A stretch of DNA of 8,064 nt from Thermohalobaculum sp045106875 (lineage in GTDB: Bacteria > Pseudomonadota > Alphaproteobacteria > Rhodobacterales > Rhodobacteraceae): assembly GCA_045106875.1 (NCBI GenBank), contig JBGCFK010000179.1, positions 1-8,064 of the forward strand, given 5' to 3'. Numbering within the stretch: the stretch's first letter is position 1; the number at the start of each line of letters is the position of its first letter. A model generated the notes under the pieces. The model did not search any database. It saw nothing but the letters and a program-made list of their open reading frames with translations, and had not been told where the DNA came from. The position numbers and the translations under genes are program-made. Shown one piece after another: positions 1 through 5,791 of this stretch.

Positions 1-7
1 CCGCTCC

Positions 8-466
8 ATGCACCTGAAAAACGTTCTTCGCCAAATCAAGGCCAATTATGCTAATCTCTTCAATAGACGCCTCCAGTCAGGTTGTTTGCCAATCCACTAT
101 GACACATCAAGGCCAGCGGGGGCGTCTACACCTTCAGAACCATGGATGATGGCGGGCGCCAACGTTGGTTCAGCCTGGAGCAGATCAACGAGATCCGGCG
201 CCGCGTCCGCTTTCGTGGCAAGAGCCTTGTTCCGGACCGACCCGGAGGCCGTGCGCTCCGCGCTGCGATCACCAACTTCAAGGGCGGTGGAGCAATCCGG
301 GCGTTTCCAGATGTCGGTCTACGAGCAGGACTATCGCCAGATGACGCGCGAGACGTGGAAGCGTGCGCGGGGCAGCTTCGACAATGCCTATGGCGAGTTT
401 CGCGCAACATGGCTGAAGGCATGGCAGGATCGGGCGGCTGCTACCGATCGGAGGGTCGCGTCATGA
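8..466 (+). pseudogene. parA: Broken plasmid partition ATPase ParA (frameshift plus large internal deletion)
   Basis: Remnant of a deviant Walker-type ParA ATPase that would segregate a plasmid together with ParB. The pieces are collinear but lie in different frames. From the ATG at 8, about 37 residues read like a ParA N-terminus ending in RPAG. The frame is lost in the G-run at 118-122; one extra G would restore GGVYTFRTMDDG. Frame 1 then continues through WFSLEQINEIRRR and RGKSL to TNFKGG at 271-288, the start of the Walker A loop. The rest of the loop (GKT/S), Walker B and most of the ATPase fold are missing. From about 290, frame 2 resumes with a ParA-like C-terminal tail, FQMSVYEQDYRQMTRETW, ending at the TGA at 464-466. 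Family members usually have about 400 or more residues, so I estimate 250-300 are lost. It cannot bind ATP. No ribosome binding site is visible before the ATG at 8, so the true start may lie left of the window. Confidence 0.82.
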
Positions 467-1551
467 GCAAGAGCCATAAGAACAAGTTCGGGATCACCAG
501 CGTGGATGACGCGGCGGTGGGGCAGGTGTCCTTGCGCCGCGGTGGTGGGCCAATGTCCTCGGCGGTCCGGGAGACGGTGGAGAATGTCGCGGAGGCGACA
601 GAGGTTCGCGTCGAGCAGCGCAAGCAGAACGCCGCCGATGCGCGGTTGTACCGGACGGCACTGGAGGAGGGCAGGGTGATCTGGCGGATCCCGGTCGGTG
701 ATATCCTGACCACTGATCTGCCGCGTGATCGGATGGATCTGGATGGTGTTGCCCGCTCAGACGAGATGGACGAGCTGAAGGCGTCTATCCGGGTGCATGG
801 GCAGAAGGAGCCCATCGAGCTTTATCGGGACGAGTACGGTTACCTGCAGCTGAAGAAGGGGTGGCGTCGGTTGACCTCTCTCAGGGCTCTGCACGCCGAA
901 ACGGGAGACGAGCGGTTTTCCCAGGCGCTTGCCCGGGTTGATACTGACGAGATTACCGATCGGTTACCGCGTTACGTGGACATGGTAGAGGAGAACATCC
1001 TCCGTCAGGATCTGACATTTGCCGAGATGGCCCAGGTTGCCATCGAAGCTGCGCGGGATCCCGAGGTCGAGGGAGAAGTGCCCGAGGACATGGTGCTTAA
1101 GCTTTACAGTGCGCTGCACAAGACCAAGCGGTCCTATATCCGAAACTTTGTGACGCTGTTGTCGGCGCTTGGGAATGACTTGCCTTTTCCCAAGGCGGTG
1201 AACCGGGATCTGGGCAACGACGTTGCGCGGGCACTGAAGGATCGGCCAGAGCTTGCCGAAACCTTGCGCGAGAAGTTGGTCGGTTGTGTGAATGCAGAAC
1301 GACAGAACGCGATGATGCGCTCCGCGTTGAAGCTAGCCACAGAAGTCGAAAAGACGGCCCCCGCGCGCGACCGGCAGAAGTTCGAATTCTATGTGGGTAA
1401 CGCCAAGATCACTGCGCGCAATGGCGAGTTTCGCATCAAGGGCCCCACAGATTTTACCGAGGTCCCGCGTGAGCAGCTTGAGGCCGCTGTGGCCGCGTTT
1501 CAACAGGTGCTGAAAAAGGGATTAGGTTACCGGCCGGTAACCTCAGACTGA
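463..1551 (+). CDS. parB: ParB family plasmid partition protein (centromere-binding)
   Basis: 362 residues. ParB binds parS, loads onto neighbouring DNA and normally stimulates ParA to move the plasmid copies apart. The basic, disordered N-terminus (about 1-70) is typical. The ParB/Srx N-terminal domain covers about 75-145, with EMDELKASIRVHGQKEPIEL and KKGWRRLTSLRAL, the latter at the position of the usual GERRxRA motif; having GWRR instead of GERR is a family variation or divergence. VEENILRQDLTFAEMAQ (about 175-191) is the ENIxRxDLxxxE signature that leads into the helix-turn-helix, near LYSALHKTKRSYIRNFV (about 214-230). The start at 463 is chosen because GGAGGG at 450-455 lies 7 bases upstream and the ATG overlaps the parA stop as ATGA. 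The same frame is open back to 142, but that extension is parA relic. No intact ParA partner is in the window. The candidate parS lies in its last codons. Confidence 0.92.
   Translation: MSKSHKNKFGITSVDDAAVGQVSLRRGGGPMSSAVRETVENVAEATEVRVEQRKQNAADARLYRTALEEGRVIWRIPVGDILTTDLPRDRMDLDGVARSDEMDELKASIRVHGQKEPIELYRDEYGYLQLKKGWRRLTSLRALHAETGDERFSQALARVDTDEITDRLPRYVDMVEENILRQDLTFAEMAQVAIEAARDPEVEGEVPEDMVLKLYSALHKTKRSYIRNFVTLLSALGNDLPFPKAVNRDLGNDVARALKDRPELAETLREKLVGCVNAERQNAMMRSALKLATEVEKTAPARDRQKFEFYVGNAKITARNGEFRIKGPTDFTEVPREQLEAAVAAFQQVLKKGLGYRPVTSD
1524..1543. other. Candidate parS centromere, perfect 20-bp palindrome
   Basis: AGGTTACCGGCCGGTAACCT is a perfect 20-bp palindrome. Its inner 16 bases (1526-1541) match GTTNNNNGCNNNNAAC, the pattern described for parS palindromes of alphaproteobacterial repABC-type plasmids. 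It lies in the last codons of parB (encoding GYRPVT), and partition sites are often in or beside their par genes. Binding by this ParB is inferred from position and symmetry. Confidence 0.72.
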
Positions 1552-1564
1552 TCGGGCAGGGGAT

Positions 1565-2299
1565 CTACTGCCACGCAACAACTGACTGCTCCAAGACCGG
1601 AGACGTCAGAGGTTTGTCAGTAGCCTGTTCGCACTCATGCACGACCAGCTGCTGATGCGGGAGTGCGCAGTCCTTGTGTGCAAGCAAAGCCGCTGCGGGC
1701 CCGTTGCTGGGAATCAGCCGAACCTCGAACCCACCTAGCCCTCGAATTTCATTGGCCACATGTTCGCGCGACAGGAATTGTCCGGTGCCGCGCCACATGA
1801 TCGCCTGACGCATCAGCCACGCTGCAGGTGCATGTGCTGGCGCTTGTGCGCAGAACGCGAGACAAAGAACACCGCCGGGACGCACCACTCGGCAGAGCTC
1901 ACGCAAAGCGAGCTTGGGGGCAGGGGTGGTCTCGAGAGCCCAGGCGCACGTGACCATGTCAAACTCGCCATCCTCGAAGGGCAGGGCCTCGAGCCACCCC
2001 TTCACGCGCCGCGCGGGAAGATCGGAGCATCGGGTCAGCATTTCATCCGATGGGTCGAGCAGGGTGACGCATGCTGGAGAAACCCCCTCGGCGACCAGTG
2101 TGCGAGCGAATGTGCCAGTGCCGCAGCCCGCGTCGAGCAGGTTGGTGTCGGGCGTTGCGAGCGCCCGGACTGCTGCCTCGAGCGCGACCTGTGCTTCGCC
2201 GCCGGCATGCCTCAACCAGCGCCGGTGAAGCCTGTCATAGTCGGGCGCCAGCCGGTCGTAGAGGCGGACGCAGTCCTGTTGTGGTAAGGTCAGGGACAT
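1565..2299 (-). CDS. Class I SAM-dependent methyltransferase (Methyltransf_11/UbiE-like)
   Basis: 244 residues, a cytosolic SAM-dependent methyltransferase of unknown substrate. The Rossmann-like domain is clear: RLYDRLAPDYDRLH (about 12-25), a helix often seen before the fold in UbiE-type enzymes; motif I LLDAGCGTGTFA (about 54-65) for the SAM glycine loop; the acidic residue of LLDPSDEML (about 80-88); EALPFEDGEFDMVTCAWALE (about 104-123), with the typical LPFxDxxFD signature; and VVRPGGVL (about 138-145). The protein has about ten cysteines, many for its size. Its ATG follows the stop of the upstream membrane-protein gene by one base (TGAGATG on the - strand), so the two are almost certainly translated together. 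It converges on parB with 13 bases between the stop codons. Small molecules, lipids and quinone precursors are all possible targets. Confidence 0.88.
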   Translation of the reverse strand: MSLTLPQQDCVRLYDRLAPDYDRLHRRWLRHAGGEAQVALEAAVRALATPDTNLLDAGCGTGTFARTLVAEGVSPACVTLLDPSDEMLTRCSDLPARRVKGWLEALPFEDGEFDMVTCAWALETTPAPKLALRELCRVVRPGGVLCLAFCAQAPAHAPAAWLMRQAIMWRGTGQFLSREHVANEIRGLGGFEVRLIPSNGPAAALLAHKDCALPHQQLVVHECEQATDKPLTSPVLEQSVVAWQ

Positions 2300-2300
2300 C

Positions 2301-2768
2301 TCAGGCGCTCATTTTCTTCTCTGCGGGAACAGGCGCCTTTGCATCTGCGCCTGCTGACCAAGTCCACGAGGTCCAGACAATGGCTGTCATGGCCCCCGGT
2401 TCGAGGACCATGTGAAGCACGTCGTCCATCTCGGTCGGCGTGTTGGTCAAGATCACAACCGCCACCAGAATGACCGCGCCAAACAGCACAGGTTCCTCGG
2501 TGATCGCTGAGCCGTTGTTGGTGCCAGTCAGCAGCATATCGGGATGGGACTTCAATGCGAACTGGTGGATGTCGCGCGAGGTGATGGTGAGCAGAATGAA
2601 CTGCCATCGGGCTGGCAGCTTGATGTCGGGGGCGTTCGTATCCAAGAGCATAGCCTTTCCCGATAAGCTTGCGCACGGTTGGTGATGAAGGCGCTGATCA
2701 GGGCGTTCGCGTTCTTCACAAATACTGTCTTCGAACAGCGTTTTGCGGATTGGTAGTGTGGCTGTCAT
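2301..2768 (-). CDS. Unrecognised small protein with one predicted membrane segment
   Basis: 155 residues if started at 2768; I do not recognise the family. One hydrophobic segment is clear, EPVLFGAVILVAVVILTN (about 92-109), after a polar region and followed by TEMDDVLHMVLEPG and a Trp-rich stretch, IVWTSWTWSAG (about 130-140), then a charged tail. The start has a good Shine-Dalgarno (GAGAGG, 6 bases upstream). The stop is one base before the methyltransferase ATG, which argues for a real coupled gene. Residues about 17-38 are Cys-, His- and Gln-rich with poor third-position GC, while the +1 frame over the same stretch reads KNANALISAFITNRAQAYRE, so the 5' part may be frameshifted. An alternative start at 2651 (116 residues), with GGGAAAGG just upstream, avoids the doubtful part and keeps the membrane segment. 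It may anchor or assist the methyltransferase, by context only. Confidence 0.58.
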   Translation of the reverse strand: MTATLPIRKTLFEDSICEERERPDQRLHHQPCASLSGKAMLLDTNAPDIKLPARWQFILLTITSRDIHQFALKSHPDMLLTGTNNGSAITEEPVLFGAVILVAVVILTNTPTEMDDVLHMVLEPGAMTAIVWTSWTWSAGADAKAPVPAEKKMSA

Positions 2769-2774
2769 GGTTCA

Positions 2775-2791
2775 CCTCTCGACTTGAGAGG
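2775..2791 (-). promoter_or_regulatory. Hairpin burying the ribosome binding site of the - strand operon
   Basis: On the - strand the sequence reads CCTCTC, AAGTC, GAGAGG: a 6-bp perfect stem with a 5-base loop. Its 3' arm, GAGAGG, is the Shine-Dalgarno sequence for the ATG at 2768, six bases further on. The folded form would block initiation. That it regulates anything is inferred; a 6-bp stem is only moderately stable. Confidence 0.4.
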
Positions 2792-2797
2792 GCGATA

Positions 2798-2810
2798 TAG
2801 CTATACGCTA
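2798..2810. promoter_or_regulatory. Candidate LysR-type regulator box 1 (T-N11-A)
   Basis: TAGCTATACGCTA has the T-N11-A form of LysR-type operators with a 4-bp dyad, TAGC/GCTA. It overlaps the predicted -10 of the - strand promoter, so binding here would affect that promoter directly. It lies between the LysR-type gene and its divergent neighbours, the usual place for such sites. Confidence 0.45.
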
Positions 2811-2829
2811 GTAGCAGGCATATTGCCAA
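2800..2829 (-). promoter_or_regulatory. Sigma70-like promoter for the membrane protein/methyltransferase pair
   Basis: Read on the - strand: TTGGCA (2829-2824), an 18-base spacer, then TATAGC (2805-2800). The -35 matches TTGACA at 5 of 6 positions and the -10 matches TATAAT at 4 of 6. It points at the gene starting at 2768, with a short leader that includes the hairpin. A LysR-type box overlaps the -10 element and another lies upstream of the -35. Confidence 0.42.
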
Positions 2830-2840
2830 AAATTCTACAT

Positions 2841-2853
2841 TAGATATACGTTT
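2841..2853. promoter_or_regulatory. Candidate LysR-type regulator box 2
   Basis: TAGATATACGTTT matches box 1 at 10 of 13 positions and lies 43 bp from it, about four helical turns, so the two face the same side of the DNA. It is five bases before the LysR-type start codon, where bound protein could limit its own synthesis. It ends in T rather than A, so the strict T-N11-A pattern is not met. The arms TACAT (2836-2840) and ATGTA (2854-2858) flank it. Confidence 0.38.
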
Positions 2854-2857
2854 ATGT

Positions 2858-3790
2858 ATGAACTGGCAGGCAATTTCCTTTGACTGGAATCATGTGCGGG
2901 CGTTCCTTGCGACGGCTGAAGAGGGCTCCTTCAGCGGCGCGGCACGGGCGCTGAAATCTACCCAGCCGACTGTTGGCAGGCAGATATCGGAGCTTGAAGC
3001 GCGTCTTGGTGTGACTCTCGTCGAACGCAGCGTCAGGGGCCTGACGCTTACCGATGCGGGCCGGGACCTCCTCGAACACGTGCGGGCCATGGGCGAGGCA
3101 GCGACGCTGATCTCGATGTCAGCGTCCGCGCATGCGCAGGAGGTATCGGGCGAGGTTGCAGTCACAGCCACAGACCTGCTTTCGGCGGCGATCCTACCGA
3201 AGGTCCTTGCTCCACTGCGTCGGGACGCACCCGGGATACGGGTGTGTATCGTCGCCTCGAACGAGACGCAGAACCTGAACAAGCGCGAGGCCGACATCGC
3301 GATCCGTCATGTCCGCCCGAACCAGCCAGATCTGATCGCACGCCATGTCGGCAATTTCCGAGCGAACCTTTACGCAGCGACCAGCTATCTTGACAGCGCA
3401 GGGCGGCCCCGCGCCCCGCACGACATCGCCGATCACGCCTTTGTCAGCAGCCCGGACCCGGATCGGCTGATCCCTGCGCTGCAAAACATGGGCATTCCCG
3501 TGCGGGCAGAAAACTTCGTTATGAACAGCCAGAATGGCGTGGTTGTGTGGGAATTGTTGAAGTCTGGTTTCGGCATGGCGATGCTCCCCGAGATTCTCTG
3601 TGAAGCCGAGCCGGGCGTCGAGATGGTTTTGTCCAGCTTGCCTTTTCTGGAGTTCCCGATCTGGCTTGTTACGCACAGGGAGTTGCAAACAAGTCAAAGG
3701 ATCAGGGTCGTCTTTGATCAGCTTGCCCGTGGGTTGGCCGAGGCGGCTGGAAACACCAGTGCCACACAAGACCAACAAGGCGGCAGTTGA
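2858..3790 (+). CDS. LysR-type transcriptional regulator
   Basis: 310 residues, the usual length for the family. The N-terminal winged helix-turn-helix is clear: FDWNHVRAFLATAEEGSFSG (about 8-27), then AARALKSTQPTVGRQISELE (about 28-47) and RLGVTLVERSVRGLTLTDAG (about 49-68). A linker helix to about 95 leads into the periplasmic-binding-protein-like effector domain (about 97-295), with GEVAVTATDLLSAAILPKVL at its start and SGFGMAMLPEILCE (about 236-249), the common GxGxxxLP element. It is divergent from the membrane protein/methyltransferase pair and probably controls it and itself; the effector is unknown. No Shine-Dalgarno sequence is visible before the ATG, so it may be leaderless or weakly translated. 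Upstream bases are AT-rich compared with the coding region, as expected for a promoter. Confidence 0.92.
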   Translation: MNWQAISFDWNHVRAFLATAEEGSFSGAARALKSTQPTVGRQISELEARLGVTLVERSVRGLTLTDAGRDLLEHVRAMGEAATLISMSASAHAQEVSGEVAVTATDLLSAAILPKVLAPLRRDAPGIRVCIVASNETQNLNKREADIAIRHVRPNQPDLIARHVGNFRANLYAATSYLDSAGRPRAPHDIADHAFVSSPDPDRLIPALQNMGIPVRAENFVMNSQNGVVVWELLKSGFGMAMLPEILCEAEPGVEMVLSSLPFLEFPIWLVTHRELQTSQRIRVVFDQLARGLAEAAGNTSATQDQQGGS

Positions 3791-3866
3791 CTGGCGTGTA
3801 GTTGCGGCATCCGGCATGCGAGATGCGCATCGCTCGTTCGAAACGCAGGCATCCCGGTGCTTAGAA

Positions 3867-3897
3867 GCCCAATTGCCACGCGCGCTGCTGATTGGGC
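3867..3897. terminator. Inverted repeat between convergent genes, possible weak terminator
   Basis: GCCCAAT (3867-3873) and ATTGGGC (3891-3897) form a 7-bp stem around a 17-base GC-rich loop, in the 138-bp gap between the convergent LysR-type gene and the luciferase-like gene. There is no T-run on either side, so a classical intrinsic terminator is not shown. The rest of the gap holds nothing recognisable. Confidence 0.25.
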
Positions 3898-3928
3898 GTT
3901 GTCGGCTGAGACTCAACCAATACGACGC

Positions 3929-4936
3929 TCAGGCAGCCACATGCCGCTCACGCAGATCTGCCAGAACCTCGGCTGTGATCTCGAAGGAGCGGACGCGCGC
4001 CGCGTGGTCATGAATCATGCCAGTCACCATTAATTCGTCGGGCTGGTAAGCGTCCACGAGAGCGCCCAATTGTTTCCTGACTGCTGCCGGTGAGCCCGTC
4101 GCCGAGCAGGACATTGCCTGCTCCACATGGGCTCTGACAGAGACAGGGATCTCTGCATCAATGTCATGGACCGGAAGCGGAAGTTTGCCGGGTTTGCCGG
4201 TACGCAGCCGTGCAAAGGACAACAGTTGGGAGGACCGCAGATACCTCGCCTCGTCGTCCGTATCCGCGGCGCAGACACCAGCGGCCATCATGGCATAGGG
4301 CGCGTTCAGCCACTCGGAGGGCCGGAAGGTGCTGCGATAGATCGCCAGCGCCTCTTGCAGCATGCCCGGTGCGAAATGCGAGGCGAAGGCGTAGGGCAGG
4401 CCCAGATGCGCGGCCAGTTGCGCGCCGTACAGGCTGGACCCGAGAATCCAGACCGGCACAAGCGTCCCCTCTCCGGGGACGGCACGCACGGCTGCGCCTT
4501 CCGAAGCCTTGGCAAGGTAGCCCAGAAGCTCGAGCACGTCCTGCGGGAAGCTGTCCTCCGGCGCCATGTGACGTCGCAGAGCGCGGGCAGTCAGCATGTC
4601 CGTTCCCGGTGCCCGGCCAAGGCCGAGGTCGATCCTGTCCGGGTACAGCGTGGCGAGCGTGCCGAATTGCTCGGCGATCACCAGGGGCGCATGGTTGGGC
4701 AGCATGATGCCTCCCGACCCGACGCGCATGGTACTGGTCGCAGCGGCGATGTGGCCGATCACGACCGCTGTGGCCGCGCTGGCGATACCGGGCATGTTAT
4801 GATGCTCGGCCAGCCAATACCGGTGATAGCCGAACCCTTCGGCGGCACGCGCCAGATCGGCAGTGTTTGCCAGCGCATCGGTCGCGGTTTTCCCCTCGGG
4901 GATGGGAGAGAGGTCGAGAAGAGAGAAGTGCTGCAT
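3929..4936 (-). CDS. Luciferase-like flavin-dependent monooxygenase (YhbW-type LLM oxidoreductase)
   Basis: 335 residues, the usual size of the bacterial-luciferase-like family group that includes E. coli YhbW. These enzymes adopt a TIM-barrel fold and use reduced flavin and oxygen; the substrate here is unknown. Family signatures are all present: LLDLSPIPEGKTATDAL (about 6-22), the RYWLAEHHNMPGIASAAT block (about 39-56), VGSGGIMLPNHAPLVIAEQF (about 72-91), LYPDRIDLGLGRAPGTD (about 97-113), WILGSSLYGAQLAA (about 163-176) and YAFASHFAPG (about 182-191). The start at 4936 is supported by AGAGG five bases upstream. It is the last of three - strand genes; the gap to the upstream methyltransferase is 83 bases with no clear terminator, so cotranscription is possible. 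Reduced flavin would have to come from a reductase not seen in this window. Confidence 0.9.
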   Translation of the reverse strand: MQHFSLLDLSPIPEGKTATDALANTADLARAAEGFGYHRYWLAEHHNMPGIASAATAVVIGHIAAATSTMRVGSGGIMLPNHAPLVIAEQFGTLATLYPDRIDLGLGRAPGTDMLTARALRRHMAPEDSFPQDVLELLGYLAKASEGAAVRAVPGEGTLVPVWILGSSLYGAQLAAHLGLPYAFASHFAPGMLQEALAIYRSTFRPSEWLNAPYAMMAAGVCAADTDDEARYLRSSQLLSFARLRTGKPGKLPLPVHDIDAEIPVSVRAHVEQAMSCSATGSPAAVRKQLGALVDAYQPDELMVTGMIHDHAARVRSFEITAEVLADLRERHVAA

Positions 4937-5019
4937 TTTGGCCTCTGTTTTCTGGAACCCTACCTCGATCGGTCAGGCTGTCCAACACTTGCCGCGCGAC
5001 AGGCATTCCGGGTCCGGCG

Positions 5020-5694
5020 TCAGGGTCGTCTTGCCAACCATATCGTGTGACGAGCCCCGCGTCTCCTGTGGCCGGCCCAAACTCCGACGGCTTCTGCCTC
5101 GAAACCGCAACGCGACAGGCGCCTCGTGAATGCATCGTCCGGAGCCGCTGACCAGATTGCAAGCACGCCTCCGGGTGTCAGTGCCTGCCGGGCCGCCGCC
5201 AGTCCGGCCTCGCTGTAGAGCGACTGGTTGTCAGGCCGCGTCAGGCCGTCCGGGCCATTGTCCACGTCGAGCAGGATCGCGTCGTACTGCGCCGCCGCGT
5301 TGCGGATCAGTTCGGCGACATCGGTTGTCCTGACCACCACCCTCGGATCCGAAAGGCAGTCTCCGAAGACATCGCCCATGTACGTCGTCGCCCAGGCGAC
5401 CACCTCTGGAACGATCTCGGACACGACAAGGCTTGCGTCGGTACCGGCAATCGCCTGGGTTGCCCGCAGCGTGAACCCCATGCCAAGCCCGCCGATCAGG
5501 ATACGCGCGGCCGGGCGGCCGGGCAGCAGGGACAGCGCCTGTGTTGCGAGCGCCTCTTCCGATCCCCCCAGCCTGCTGTTCATCAATTCGTTCCCGCTTG
5601 GCAACCGGATCGAATACTCGGTGTCCCGGCGGAACAGCCGGAGCGTGGTGCCGTCCGGTGTGACAGCGCTCGCCAGATCTATCCAAGGCCGCAT
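5020..5694 (-). CDS. Spermidine-synthase-fold methyltransferase-like protein
   Basis: 224 residues from the chosen start at 5694. The SAM-type Rossmann fold of the polyamine synthase group shows as ILIGGLGMGFTLRATQA (about 65-81, nucleotide loop), the acidic residue of VVSEIVPEVVAWA (about 90-102), AQYDAILLDVDNGPDGL (about 135-151, the segment that lines the active site in this group) and LTPGGVLAIWS (about 172-182). It lacks the long N-terminal beta domain of true spermidine synthases, so making polyamines is doubtful; it may methylate or only bind a related substrate. The frame is open back to 5814, but that longer form would overlap the upstream dehydrogenase gene; GGGAG six bases before the ATG at 5694 and the family-like MRPWIDLA start favour the shorter form. 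It follows the dehydrogenase by 97 bases on the same strand. Confidence 0.82.
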   Translation of the reverse strand: MRPWIDLASAVTPDGTTLRLFRRDTEYSIRLPSGNELMNSRLGGSEEALATQALSLLPGRPAARILIGGLGMGFTLRATQAIAGTDASLVVSEIVPEVVAWATTYMGDVFGDCLSDPRVVVRTTDVAELIRNAAAQYDAILLDVDNGPDGLTRPDNQSLYSEAGLAAARQALTPGGVLAIWSAAPDDAFTRRLSRCGFEAEAVGVWAGHRRRGARHTIWLARRP

Positions 5695-5791
5695 CCAGAA
5701 CTCCCGTTTGCCCGGGACAATAAAGCCCGAACACAATCTAGACCACATGTTCGCCAGAGACGGGTTCCCCAGTGTCAGGCGAATTTGCGGG

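Noticed and set aside
142..1551. A 469-residue frame that looks like a ParA N-terminus fused to ParB
   Set aside because: Between 289 and 462 it translates the ParA tail out of frame, and parB has its own strong ribosome binding site and ATG at 463. The apparent fusion is a by-product of the parA lesions, not a designed fusion protein.
1555..1572. GGCAG/CTGCC arms between the convergent parB and methyltransferase stop codons as a terminator
   Set aside because: Five base pairs with an 8-base loop and no T-run on either strand is too weak to support.
4127..5050. Long + strand frame opposite the luciferase-like gene
   Set aside because: Its composition is Arg/Gly/His-rich with no domain, and the opposite strand carries all conserved luciferase-like motifs; it is a shadow of a GC-rich gene.
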